A stretch of 64,000 bases of DNA from an uncultured Bacteroidales bacterium (GTDB lineage: Bacteria; Bacteroidota; Bacteroidia; Bacteroidales; UBA932), in assembly GCA_949294195.1 (NCBI GenBank), contig CASFGK010000016.1, positions 62,001 to 126,000 on the forward strand, written 5' to 3'. The translations under genes were made by a program, and so were the position numbers. How positions within the stretch are numbered: position 1 is the stretch's first letter; each line of letters opens with the position of its first letter. The notes under the pieces were generated by a model. It did no database searches and had not been told where the DNA came from. It was given only the letters and a program-made list of their open reading frames with translations. Below are positions 55,292 to 64,000 of this stretch, piece by piece.

Positions 55292-57598
55292 CTATTTCTC
55301 CCTGCTGAAAGAATAAGGCCTGTCCTCATCCGATGTTCCGCGGCTGAAGTCTGGAGCGGGAGCCATCGTGAAACTGATATACGAACCTTTCAGCAAATCT
55401 TCATATTTGAGATAGTTGTGTGTCCATACATCACCGTGTACCTTCATGGACTTGACATACCTGTTCTCCGGAGAATTGTTATTTGCCTCTATAGTCACGG
55501 TCTTACCGTTCTCAAGGCTTATCTGTGCTTTCCTGAACAGAGGCGAGCCTATTACGTATTCGTCTGACCCCGGGCAGACAGGGTAGAATCCCAAAGCGGA
55601 GAACACATACCACGCCGATGTCTGTCCGTTGTCTTCATCTCCGCAATATCCGTCAGGAGCAGCCTTGTACAGTCTGTCCATCACATCCCTTACATGGTAC
55701 TGGGACTTCCACGGCTCTCCGGCATAACCGTACAGATAGATCATATGCTGTGCCGGCTGGTTTCCATGGGCATAGTTGCCCATGTGGGCTACCTGCATCT
55801 CCGTGATTTCATGAATACGGACCCCATAGTAAGAATCGTCGTAGACAGGCGGGACTACAAATACCGAATCAAGCATGGCGCAGAATTCCCTGTCACCGCC
55901 CATCAGGTCTATAAGGCCCTGCACATCATGGAATACAGACCATGTATAATGCCATGCGTTCCCTTCAGTGAAAGCATCTCCCCATTTATACGGACTGAAC
56001 GGTTTCTGGAATGTACCGTCCTCGTTGCGGCCGCGCATGAGTCTGGTGGACGGATCATAGACATTCCTGTAATTCATTGCCCTCTCCGCCCATTTCTGAA
56101 GTTCTGCTTCAGGACGGCCCATCTTTTTGGCTATCTGAAGGATGCACCAGTCGTTATATGCATACTCAAGTGTCCTTGCAACGTTTTCGTTGATCCCGAC
56201 ATTATATGGTACATATCCGAGAGTATTATAGTACTCGTGTCCGAAACGGCCTGTAGAGCTGATTTCAGGATGGACATGCTCGGTGCCGTATTCTATAGCG
56301 GAGTACAGGGTTTCAATGCCTGCAGGATAGATATCCTTCATGTAAGCGTCGGCGACAACGGAAGCGGAGTTGTTGCCTATCATGCAGCCTCGGTGTCCCG
56401 GGCTCGCCCATTCCGGAAGGAATTCGTTTTCCTCAGCCACATTCGCCAGTCCCTGCTGTATCTCGGCATTCACTGACGGATAGATCAGGTTCAGCAGAGG
56501 GAACAGAGCCCTGAAAGTGTCCCAGAAGCCTGTATCGGTATACATGTATCCTTTACGGACTTCACCGTTGTATGGGCTGTAGTGCAGAATCTCGCCTGTC
56601 TCGTCCACTTCATAGAACTTGCGCGGGAACAGGACACTTCTGTAAAGGCATGAATAGAATGTCCTGTACCGGTCGGTGTCTCCGCCGCCTACCCTGATAC
56701 GGCCGAGGACATCATTCCAGACTGCATACGCAGCATCCTTGACAGCTTCGAAATCTTTGCCTGCCACTTCCTTGCGGTTGGTGTAGGCCTGCTTCTCCGA
56801 AATGAAGGACGAAGCCACATCCACATTGACCTGCTCATCCCTGACTGTCTTGAACCTTACCACAGCCAGAGCATGTTCTCCCTTGTATTCAGCTGTGCCG
56901 GTATTTCCTTCTGTCACGAGACGGTCCCCGTCATATATGCAGAAGCTCTCGAACGGCTTGTCAAAAGTAAGGACAAACCAGTTGCGGAAATTCTCGGGAA
57001 CACCGCCGCTGTTCCTGGTGGTGTAGCCGACAACAGTATTCGACTCCGGGATGACCTTTACATAAGAGCCTCTGTCATAAGCATCTATCACCACGCCTGA
57101 GGTTGAGCTTTCAGGGAAGGTGAAACGGAACTTGGCAGCCCTTTCTGTCGGAGCAAGCTCCGCGTTGATATCATGATCGGCAAGATACACCTGATAATAA
57201 TACGGACGCGCAGTCTCGGCATTGTGCGAGAACCAGCTGGCACGTGCGTTTTCATCTACCTTTGAAGCGTCTTTGACAGGCATTATGGCGAACTGTCCGT
57301 AATCATTTATCCACGGAGAAGGCTGGTGTGTCTGTTTCAGACCTCTGATAAGATGTGCATCGTATCTGTATGTCCATCCGTCTCCCATCGTACCTGTCTG
57401 AGGAGTCCAGAAGTTCATGCCCCATGGAACGGCTGTCGCCGGATAAGTGTTTCCTGTAGAAATGGTATAGTCAGACAATGTTCCCATAAGGGTAGTGACA
57501 TAGTCTGCAGGATTCTCTACCATCTGCACTTCATCCTGCGCACAGGAAGCAAGAGCCAGAGGGCAGAGCAGAGAAACAATCAGTCTGTTGAATTTCAT
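55292..57598 (-). CDS. GH92 family alpha-mannosidase lipoprotein (copy A)
   Basis: The 768-residue enzyme has lipoprotein signal LALASC. The GH92 N-terminal beta domain and the (alpha/alpha)6 barrel follow. Family marks are NTYPATAVPWGMNFW, SFWDTFRALFPL-like DTGFWDTF, EGNAWHYTW with the proposed catalytic glutamate, and GYCGDEDNGQTSAW with the acidic base motif. GH92 enzymes are calcium-dependent inverting exo-alpha-mannosidases. GDEDNG is the form with two acids, unlike the other two copies. ATG 57598 is used. It is the last gene of the operon. Confidence 0.92.
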   Translation of the reverse strand: MKFNRLIVSLLCPLALASCAQDEVQMVENPADYVTTLMGTLSDYTISTGNTYPATAVPWGMNFWTPQTGTMGDGWTYRYDAHLIRGLKQTHQPSPWINDYGQFAIMPVKDASKVDENARASWFSHNAETARPYYYQVYLADHDINAELAPTERAAKFRFTFPESSTSGVVIDAYDRGSYVKVIPESNTVVGYTTRNSGGVPENFRNWFVLTFDKPFESFCIYDGDRLVTEGNTGTAEYKGEHALAVVRFKTVRDEQVNVDVASSFISEKQAYTNRKEVAGKDFEAVKDAAYAVWNDVLGRIRVGGGDTDRYRTFYSCLYRSVLFPRKFYEVDETGEILHYSPYNGEVRKGYMYTDTGFWDTFRALFPLLNLIYPSVNAEIQQGLANVAEENEFLPEWASPGHRGCMIGNNSASVVADAYMKDIYPAGIETLYSAIEYGTEHVHPEISSTGRFGHEYYNTLGYVPYNVGINENVARTLEYAYNDWCILQIAKKMGRPEAELQKWAERAMNYRNVYDPSTRLMRGRNEDGTFQKPFSPYKWGDAFTEGNAWHYTWSVFHDVQGLIDLMGGDREFCAMLDSVFVVPPVYDDSYYGVRIHEITEMQVAHMGNYAHGNQPAQHMIYLYGYAGEPWKSQYHVRDVMDRLYKAAPDGYCGDEDNGQTSAWYVFSALGFYPVCPGSDEYVIGSPLFRKAQISLENGKTVTIEANNNSPENRYVKSMKVHGDVWTHNYLKYEDLLKGSYISFTMAPAPDFSRGTSDEDRPYSFSREK

Positions 57599-57641
57599 AT
57601 TATAACAATTATTATTTTTCTGAATCGCAACCGGTTCCCGA

Positions 57642-59825
57642 CTACAGGGTCTTGTGGTCAGGACCCATCTGGAATTCAAGGACGCCTCCTGCCTTGATAT
57701 CCTTGAAGTCTATATAGCTGTTCCCGTACGGCTGGCCGTTGAGGGTAACGCTCTGAATGTAGATATTTTCTGCGCTATTGTCCTTTGCCCTTACGGTGAA
57801 TACTCCGCCTGGCACTTTGATCTGCGCTTCGTCAAACAGAGGAGAGCCGAACCAGTATCTTCCGCCTGCCTCGGTCTGATAGAATCCGAGCGAAGACAGG
57901 ATATACCATGCCGACATCTGTCCTACGTCCTCGTTGCCGGAAAGGCCGTCCGGTGCATCATGATACATGGTGGAAAGGACTTCGCGGACTTTCTCGGCAG
58001 TCTTCCACGGCTGTCCAGCCACAGTATAAAAATAGATGATATGATGGCTTGGCTCGTTACCGTGCGCATACTGTCCGATAAGGCCTGAAATGTCCGGAGA
58101 GGAGTTGCCTCCTTCGATATCGGAAGATACGACAAAGAGAGAGTCAAGCTTGGTCAGGAAAGCTTCCTTGGATCCGAAGCACTCTACCAGTCCTTCAAAA
58201 TCGTGAGGTGCAAGCCATGTGTACTGCCATGCGTTTCCCTCGCAATAGTCATCAGCCCTGTGTGTGGAAGCAAACGGACTGAAAGGAGTACGGAAATTCC
58301 CTTTCGAGTCCTTGCCTCTCATGAACCCGGTCTGAGGATCGAAGAAATTCCTGTATGAACGGCTGCGCTCCAGGAAGTACTCGTAGTCTTCCGTCTTGCC
58401 GAGTTTCAGGGCGACATCAGCGACTGCTCCGTCCGCTATTGCATATTCCATATCGTATGCGACAGACTCATTGAAAAGTTCGCACGGAATATATCCGTAC
58501 TTCATCCGGAGATCCTGTCCCCTGTCCGGACGCATTGCCGAATTCTTGAGCGCCTCGAAAGCAAGTTCCTTGTCAAACCCGCCGAAATCCTTAAGCACTG
58601 CATCCGCCACAGCGATAACTCCAGGATTGCCTACCATGCAGTCCGTCTCGCATCCCATAAGGTGCCATACAGGGAGCTTGCCCTGCTGTCTGTAAATGGT
58701 CAGCATAGTATTCACCAGATCGGGCATCTTCTCCTGATGGATGATGGTCGCAAGCGGCAGGGCCGCACGGTATGTATCCCACAATGAAAATGTAGTGTAG
58801 TTCGTGAATCCCTCCGGAGCATGGTTCTGATGGTCTGCGCCATAGTAGCTGCCGTCCACATCCGAGAAGACCGACGGGGCGATCATCGTATGGTAAAGCG
58901 CAGTATAGAAAATCTCGCGCGATACCTCGTCTGAAGTCTTTATGCGTATTTTTGACAGTTCCTCATTCCATGCGGCATCGGCGGCATCGGCTGTAGCCTC
59001 GAAATCCCAGCCAGGCAGCTCGGCTTCCATGTTCCTGCGTGCTCCTTCGACACTTACCGGAGACAGTGCCACTTTAAGCAGCACCTGCTCCCCTTCCACG
59101 GTCTTGAAGGAGGCGCGCCCGAACATGTTGTCCGGTCCGGCCAGAGTAAAAGAGTCGAACGGCTTGGAGAACTCAGCCACGAAATATACTCTCTGGTCTG
59201 AAGCCCAGCCTTTTGAAAATCTGTATCCTTCCACTCTGTTGTTGCCGACGGCTTTCATTTCAGTCTTTGTGGCCGCATCCCAGCAACCGCCGTTCTGCAG
59301 GTCGAAAACCAGAGCCGCCTGCTCTGATGCAGGGAATGTATATCTGTGGAAACCTACACGGGCGGTTGCGGTCAGTTCGGCAGTCACGCCGTATCTCATG
59401 AGAGGGACACTGTAATATCCCGGACGGCTGACCTCCTTTGTCCTGTCTGCGTACGACCACAGCCCTGAAGCAGTGTCATCCTCTGTTCCTCTTGCATATG
59501 TAACATCTCCGGTCACAGGCATTACCGTGATATCGAAAAGGTCTCCGATACCGGTTCCGCTGAGATGTGTGTGCGAAAATCCGATGACAGTAGAGTCGCT
59601 TTCATGGTATCCCGAACACCAGTCCCACTCCTGCGGAATGCTGGTAGGTCCCAGCTGGACAAAACCGAAAGGAACATTGGCCCCGACAAATACATGGCCG
59701 TGTCCGCCGGTACCGATGCTTGTGTTCACATAACTTGTAAAATCCTCCCGGACCTGAGTCTCCGCGCAGCCGGCAACAGTACCGGCAGCGGCTATGAGGA
59801 ATAAAGATTTCAGTAACGTTTTCAT
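57642..59825 (-). CDS. GH92 family alpha-mannosidase lipoprotein (copy B)
   Basis: The 727-residue enzyme has lipobox VAGC and the GH92 layout. Motifs are GTGGHGHVFVGANVPFGFVQLGP near the N-terminus, LWDTYRAALPL, CEGNAWQYTWLAPHD and GLSGNEDVGQMSAWY. The base motif is GNEDVG, with Asn where copy A has Asp. The GFSHTHLSGTG segment near residue 95 is typical of the family. The start is ATG 59825, 30 bases after copy C. It is likely exported and bound to the outer membrane. Confidence 0.92.
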   Translation of the reverse strand: MKTLLKSLFLIAAAGTVAGCAETQVREDFTSYVNTSIGTGGHGHVFVGANVPFGFVQLGPTSIPQEWDWCSGYHESDSTVIGFSHTHLSGTGIGDLFDITVMPVTGDVTYARGTEDDTASGLWSYADRTKEVSRPGYYSVPLMRYGVTAELTATARVGFHRYTFPASEQAALVFDLQNGGCWDAATKTEMKAVGNNRVEGYRFSKGWASDQRVYFVAEFSKPFDSFTLAGPDNMFGRASFKTVEGEQVLLKVALSPVSVEGARRNMEAELPGWDFEATADAADAAWNEELSKIRIKTSDEVSREIFYTALYHTMIAPSVFSDVDGSYYGADHQNHAPEGFTNYTTFSLWDTYRAALPLATIIHQEKMPDLVNTMLTIYRQQGKLPVWHLMGCETDCMVGNPGVIAVADAVLKDFGGFDKELAFEALKNSAMRPDRGQDLRMKYGYIPCELFNESVAYDMEYAIADGAVADVALKLGKTEDYEYFLERSRSYRNFFDPQTGFMRGKDSKGNFRTPFSPFASTHRADDYCEGNAWQYTWLAPHDFEGLVECFGSKEAFLTKLDSLFVVSSDIEGGNSSPDISGLIGQYAHGNEPSHHIIYFYTVAGQPWKTAEKVREVLSTMYHDAPDGLSGNEDVGQMSAWYILSSLGFYQTEAGGRYWFGSPLFDEAQIKVPGGVFTVRAKDNSAENIYIQSVTLNGQPYGNSYIDFKDIKAGGVLEFQMGPDHKTL

Positions 59826-59855
59826 ATTTGGAATTATTGAATTTGACATACAGGA

Positions 59856-62117
59856 TTACCGGCACTCAAACACGAGCCTTCCGCCTTCCAGCATTTCATG
59901 ATGACCGATACGGAAGCCCTTGAAAGGCTTTCCTCCGAGAGACACCCTACGGATGTATCCGTCACCTTCCTTCTCTATGACGAGTCTTTCTGTCCCGGCA
60001 TACTTCGGATCGAGGGAAAGCTCCACTTTGTCAAAGACAGGTGCCGTAAGGGTATAATACGGCTCTCCCGGGCAGTCCGGATAGAATCCCATCATGGAGA
60101 AAACCGCCCATGCGGACATTGTACCGGTATCATCGTTGCCGGGAATTCCGTCCGGCTCCGGACGATAGTACTTGTCCAGCAGCATCTTCACAGTCTTCTG
60201 TGTGCGCCACTCCTCTCCCTTGAAATAACTGAACAGGTAAGGATATGCTATATCCGGCTCATTTGCGGGATCATACAGTCCCTCGTCAAACACCATCTGG
60301 AGCTTGTCGACGAATTTCTTCCTGCCGCCCATCAGTCTGGCAAGTCCATGGACATCATGAGGGACATAGAAAGTATAGTTCCACGCGCTGCCTTCGTGAA
60401 AACCTGGAGCTGTCTCAAAATTCTCTCCCTGACGCGGATTGAAAGGAGAATAGAAGGTACCGTCCATCATAAGCGGTCTGAGAGTACCGTATTCTGGGCA
60501 ATAGTAATGCCTGTACCCGAGGGAAGCGGCTCTGAAACGGGCTGCATCTCCGGCGTGTCCGAGAGAATCCGCCAGCATGGAAAGCGCATGGTCGGCGATA
60601 TAGTATTCAAGGGCATGGGATACGGCATTGTCTCCGGAAAGGTCGGCAGCAAAAACGCCGAGAGGGATGTATCCCCTTTCAATGTACGGGTCGACATCCG
60701 GGCGCATCCTGTTCCGGGCACCTGGAGTGGTTGCCGACTTGATGAAAGCCTGATAGGCTGTCTCTATATCGAAGTCTTTCAGCCCCTTGAACCATGTGTC
60801 CGCTATGACAGGGATTGCCGGATCGCCTTCCATGGTGAAAGTCTCCCTTCCGTAAAGTTCCCATTTCGGCATCCATCCCCACTCCTTGTAAATTTCTATC
60901 ATCGAGCGTACCATATCCAGCTGGCGCTCAGGATAGAGAAGTGTCATGAGCTGGTGGACGTTGCGGTAGGTATCCCAGAGAGAAAACACGGTGTAGCGGT
61001 TCTGCCCCTCCGGTACTCTGCCCACACCGTCATTTTCCATAAGCGGATATTCTCCGTTTACGTCATTCAGGATGTTGGGGTGTATCAAGGCATGATACAG
61101 ACCCGTATAAAAGACGGTCTTCTGGTCTTCAGTACCCCCCGACACCTTTATCTTCGAGAGGTCCCGCTCCCATCTGGCAGCAGCCTGAGCCCTGACGGCA
61201 TCGAAACCGAAGCCGTTCTGCTCCGCATCCAGATTCTCCCTGGCATTCTCCGTACTGACGAACGAAACTCCCATCTGGACTTCAATCTGTTCCCCTTCTT
61301 CAGTGTCGAAGCTGAACCAGTAGCCGATGTCGTCGCCCGCAAGCTCACGGCCATAACGGGTATAGAGCTTGTATTTTCCGTTGTCCGGAGTCCACTCCGC
61401 TTCCACACCTGTCATTACACGCTGTTTTTTCCAGAATCCGCATGCTTTCGGGGTCTTGCTGACACGCATGACGAAATATATCGGGAAAACCGCCTGAGGG
61501 TTGTAGCAGAAAGTCCCCAGAAGTCTCATTCCTTCTATCTCCGTATCGCTTACCTTGCGCACCATGGCCCCGGTCTCGTTGGTAAGGCCCTCTCCGAGGT
61601 TGAGCAGGATATGGCTCTCCCCCTCCGGGAATGTATACCTCTCGGCGGAAGTCCTGAGTGTGGCACTGGCTTCCGTCCTGATTCCGTAAGCGGAAAGTAC
61701 ATTGGTATAATATCCCGGCTCGGCATATTCATCAGTATATTCCGAGCCGTAGATATGGTAATCCACCTGAAGCGGACCAGCCGACGGCATGGTCAGAAGA
61801 GCCCCGAGTTCCGGACATCCCACTCCGCTGAGATTTACATGTGAAAATCCTGTAAAAAACTTGTTTTCAAAAACATACGGAGTAGACCACCATCTGCTGT
61901 CCTTGTCCCAGACATTGAGCTGGGATCCCATTACATTGAACGGGGATACGGACATGAGTCCGTTAGGGCAGACAGCTCCGGGGTTGGTAGTTCCGAAATT
62001 TGTAGTTCCGATGAACGGGTCCACGTATCTGGAGACGTTCCCGGAGGCTTCCTCTCCGGCAGCGGACAATTGCAGCGCAGCGAGAAGGAGAATCGGGGTT
62101 ATCAGCTTCAGTTTCAT
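59856..62117 (-). CDS. GH92 family alpha-mannosidase, secreted (copy C)
   Basis: The 753-residue enzyme has a standard signal peptide (KLITPILLLAALQLSAAG) without a lipobox, so it is probably a free periplasmic protein, unlike copies A and B. Motifs are YVDPFIGTTNFGTTNPGA, GFSHVNLSGVGCPELG, LWDTYRNVHQL, HEGSAWNYTFYVPHD and GIPGNDDTGTMSAW. The base motif is GNDDTG. Linkage specificity cannot be told from motifs alone. It starts 10 bases after GH130. Confidence 0.92.
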   Translation of the reverse strand: MKLKLITPILLLAALQLSAAGEEASGNVSRYVDPFIGTTNFGTTNPGAVCPNGLMSVSPFNVMGSQLNVWDKDSRWWSTPYVFENKFFTGFSHVNLSGVGCPELGALLTMPSAGPLQVDYHIYGSEYTDEYAEPGYYTNVLSAYGIRTEASATLRTSAERYTFPEGESHILLNLGEGLTNETGAMVRKVSDTEIEGMRLLGTFCYNPQAVFPIYFVMRVSKTPKACGFWKKQRVMTGVEAEWTPDNGKYKLYTRYGRELAGDDIGYWFSFDTEEGEQIEVQMGVSFVSTENARENLDAEQNGFGFDAVRAQAAARWERDLSKIKVSGGTEDQKTVFYTGLYHALIHPNILNDVNGEYPLMENDGVGRVPEGQNRYTVFSLWDTYRNVHQLMTLLYPERQLDMVRSMIEIYKEWGWMPKWELYGRETFTMEGDPAIPVIADTWFKGLKDFDIETAYQAFIKSATTPGARNRMRPDVDPYIERGYIPLGVFAADLSGDNAVSHALEYYIADHALSMLADSLGHAGDAARFRAASLGYRHYYCPEYGTLRPLMMDGTFYSPFNPRQGENFETAPGFHEGSAWNYTFYVPHDVHGLARLMGGRKKFVDKLQMVFDEGLYDPANEPDIAYPYLFSYFKGEEWRTQKTVKMLLDKYYRPEPDGIPGNDDTGTMSAWAVFSMMGFYPDCPGEPYYTLTAPVFDKVELSLDPKYAGTERLVIEKEGDGYIRRVSLGGKPFKGFRIGHHEMLEGGRLVFECR

Positions 62118-62127
62118 AGTTGTCGTT

Positions 62128-63129
62128 TTACAGTATGTTGGTTCTCTTTGTGAACTCTATGATTTCAGGAATGTATCCGAAAGCCAGTCCGGTCACTGTA
62201 TCGGCACAGCCGTAATATACAGCGACGCGTCCTGTATGCGCATCGTGAAGGGCCGCACACGGGAATGTTACGTTAGGAACGTCTCCCATGCACTCGTAGT
62301 CTTTCTGCGGGGAAATAAGGTAAGGTCCGCTGCGGGCGACCACTTTCCACGGCTCCTCCAGATCCAGAAGCGCAGAACCGAACGAGTACACATATCCGTT
62401 GCATGAGTGCAGCACACCGTGATGGAAAATCAGCCATCCTTCCGAAGTCTCGATAGGAATAGGACCGGCACCTATCTTCATGCACTGCCATGCGCTTACC
62501 TCGAACGGCGCGGGAGACATCACATGACGGTGGCGTCCCCAGAATTCCAGGTCCGGAGACTCGGAATAGAAAATGTCGCCGAATGCAGTGTGGCCTGTAT
62601 CGCTCGGGCGGGAAAGCATCGCGAAATTGCCGTGTATCTTTCTTGGGAACATGACTCCGTTCCTGTTGTACGGCAGGAAGGCGTTCTCCAGCTGATGGAA
62701 TGTCCTGAAGTCCTCTGTCCATGCCACACCGATAGTCGGGCCATGATATCCGTTGCACCATGTGACATAGTACTTGTCATCTATCTTGCATACGCGCGGA
62801 TCGTAACCGTACACCCACTCTCCGATTTCCTTGTCATCGCACTGGAACCTGAGCATTTCGGGATTGATGTCCCATTTGATTCCGTCCTTTGAGAAGCCGA
62901 CATGCAAACGCATGCGCCTGTTGGTGTCATCACAGCGGAAAACACCGGCGAAGCCGTCCTTGAAAGGAACTACGGCAGAGTTGAATATACTGTTCGATGT
63001 CGGAAGCAGATTCCTCGGGATAACAGGATTTGCCGAATATCTCCACATCACGTCAGTTGAACCTGCCGGACGTTCTTCCCACGGCATATTCGGAAGAGGA
63101 TTACCTGAAATCTTCATTTCTTTGTCCAT
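62128..63129 (-). CDS. GH130 family mannoside phosphorylase or mannosidase
   Basis: The 333-residue enzyme has no signal peptide and should be cytoplasmic. The five-bladed beta-propeller of GH130 is evident: [34 protein letters not shown] with the catalytic aspartate, [16 protein letters not shown] and [22 protein letters not shown]. Arg and His residues at the expected phosphate site (SRPSD, FHHGV) favour a phosphorylase that releases mannose 1-phosphate from a beta-mannosyl disaccharide. Candidates are Man-GlcNAc and Man-Glc phosphorylases, but I cannot choose the subfamily. It lies 48 bases after the transporter gene. Confidence 0.88.
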   Translation of the reverse strand: MDKEMKISGNPLPNMPWEERPAGSTDVMWRYSANPVIPRNLLPTSNSIFNSAVVPFKDGFAGVFRCDDTNRRMRLHVGFSKDGIKWDINPEMLRFQCDDKEIGEWVYGYDPRVCKIDDKYYVTWCNGYHGPTIGVAWTEDFRTFHQLENAFLPYNRNGVMFPRKIHGNFAMLSRPSDTGHTAFGDIFYSESPDLEFWGRHRHVMSPAPFEVSAWQCMKIGAGPIPIETSEGWLIFHHGVLHSCNGYVYSFGSALLDLEEPWKVVARSGPYLISPQKDYECMGDVPNVTFPCAALHDAHTGRVAVYYGCADTVTGLAFGYIPEIIEFTKRTNIL

Positions 63130-63177
63130 TTTAAATGATTATTTGAATATTTTATTGAAAACACGTATCAAATCATG

Positions 63178-64000
63178 TCAGGAGGCCTGACCGGATGCCT
63201 GCCTGTTGTCCGGATAAGTAAACGGAATGAATTTCGTCATGATGAAAATCGGGATCACAGCCGCCATCACCACGATGAAGAACATCTTGTATCCCAGAGC
63301 GTCGCTGAGAAAACCGGAGACCGCTCCTGTCATCATGACAGAAAGGTTCATGATACCGGAAGCGAATGCATAGTGCGCCATCTGGTGCTTTCCCGGAGCC
63401 ACCTGCTGCATCATGAACAAGGTAAGTCCGACAAAGCCGAATCCGTATCCGAAATACTCGACAACGATTCCGGAGCCGATAAGCAGGGCCGATTCCGGCT
63501 GCACCCATGCAAAATATGTGTACACAAGGAAAGGAAGGTTGAATATGCACACAAGCGAAAACAGGGCTTTGCGCAGTCCCAGATGCGAAATGTAATAGCC
63601 GGCAAGAAGGGAGCCGAGTACGAATGCGGCGGCGCCGAAAGATCCGTAGTAGACACCTATCTGCTGCTCGGAAAGACCGAGACCGCCGTCAGCCCTTGCA
63701 GCCTTCAGGAAAAGGGGAACGATCTTCATCACGAACCCTTCTCCGAGACGGTAGAGGATTATGAAAAGGATATACCATCCGATATACTTCTTGGTGAAGA
63801 AGTCCCTGATTACAGCCCAGAGTTCCCTCATGGTATCCCCGGCTGTCTGCACATGAGTGGAAGCGGCGCCTCCGGAAGGCAGGGATTTCGCATGGTAAAG
63901 ACTCAGGAGCACCAAGATCGCACCGCACGCTACCATGATAACCGTCCATGCCGGCAGCGCGGCTTCTTCAGGAGTCGCTCCCCCAGCCTTGAAATGGTCG
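63178..64000 (-). CDS. MFS transporter (partial, runs off the window)
   Basis: The frame stays open to the right edge of the window, so the start is missing; 274 residues are visible. There are at least seven hydrophobic helices, in the order expected for the second half of a 12-helix permease (KYIGWYILFIILYRLGEGF, IGVYYGSFGAAAFVLGSLLAGY, LIGSGIVVEYFGYGFGFVGL and others). HLGLRKALFSL fits the MFS loop after a helix pair. The AmpG-like look and the GH130 neighbour suggest import of a mannosyl disaccharide, which is inference. Confidence 0.85.
   Translation of the reverse strand, partial: DHFKAGGATPEEAALPAWTVIMVACGAILVLLSLYHAKSLPSGGAASTHVQTAGDTMRELWAVIRDFFTKKYIGWYILFIILYRLGEGFVMKIVPLFLKAARADGGLGLSEQQIGVYYGSFGAAAFVLGSLLAGYYISHLGLRKALFSLVCIFNLPFLVYTYFAWVQPESALLIGSGIVVEYFGYGFGFVGLTLFMMQQVAPGKHQMAHYAFASGIMNLSVMMTGAVSGFLSDALGYKMFFIVVMAAVIPIFIMTKFIPFTYPDNRQASGQAS

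Noticed and set aside
59898-61844. 648-codon plus-strand frame opposite GH92 copy C
   Set aside because: It is fully antisense to a clear GH92 enzyme with a signal peptide and all motifs; the plus-strand product has no domain I recognise and no promoter.
1-64000. CRISPR arrays, insertion sequences, phage genes, toxin-antitoxin or defence systems
   Set aside because: No spaced repeats, transposase, integrase, phage structural protein or known defence domain was found on either strand.

Overview
The window is an ordinary-looking stretch of a Bacteroidota chromosome, most likely order Bacteroidales; I cannot fix the genus. The evidence is the promoter type (TTTG, about 19 bases, then TAnnTTTG, seen many times), the lack of Shine-Dalgarno-type start sites, and typical families: a Porin_10-like outer membrane protein, an ExbB/4-TM/ExbD/ExbD operon, an M64 peptidase, GH92 and GH130 enzymes and many lipoproteins. 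Coding density is high. There are two tRNA genes and no rRNA, insertion sequence, integrase, phage gene or CRISPR array.

Left part (1-13 kb): the end of pncB and pncA (NAD salvage), a porin with a lytic transglycosylase, then a leftward block of a LolC/E-like permease, an M13 peptidase, a TPR protein, rsmF, an SRPBCC protein and pyrE. pyrE is divergent from a NUDIX gene across a very compact double promoter. Next come queA, dprA, tatD and asparaginase. Middle (16.7-30 kb): the exbBD operon, an alkaline phosphatase, asnS-udk-tonB-like, and a leftward operon of ridA, a large unknown membrane-anchored protein, an acyl-CoA ligase, a dCMP deaminase and a CtpA-type protease. A yceD-rpmF-tRNA-Arg unit follows.

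Right part (30.7-55 kb): typA, a pair of bacterial PH-domain membrane proteins, then guaA followed by a gamma carbonic anhydrase, an M64 peptidase, an RluA-type pseudouridine synthase, an ACT/UPF0210 pair, tadA and a YqaA-like protein; metH-metF; tRNA-Gln; a YugP-type protease; alr with a phosphotyrosine phosphatase; a DJ-1 family protein; prfB-fumarase; and asnA with a lipoprotein hydrolase.

The only clearly accessory block is at the right end (55.3-64 kb, leftward): an MFS transporter (cut by the window edge), a GH130 enzyme and three different GH92 alpha-mannosidases, closed by a strong terminator. It looks like an alpha-mannoside or N-glycan utilisation operon: exported mannosidases trim the glycan, the MFS protein imports the product, and the cytoplasmic GH130 enzyme cleaves it. 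No SusC/SusD pair is visible in the window.

The observations most worth a second look are an in-frame insert of about 32 residues in the C-terminal domain of GuaA, the triple-GH92 operon, promoters placed so close to start codons that prfB and the porin should have almost no leader, a release factor 2 gene without the usual frameshift site, face-to-face promoters between pyrE and the NUDIX gene, and a perfect 15-base palindrome between the YugP gene and alr. I found no convincing wholly new multi-gene system.
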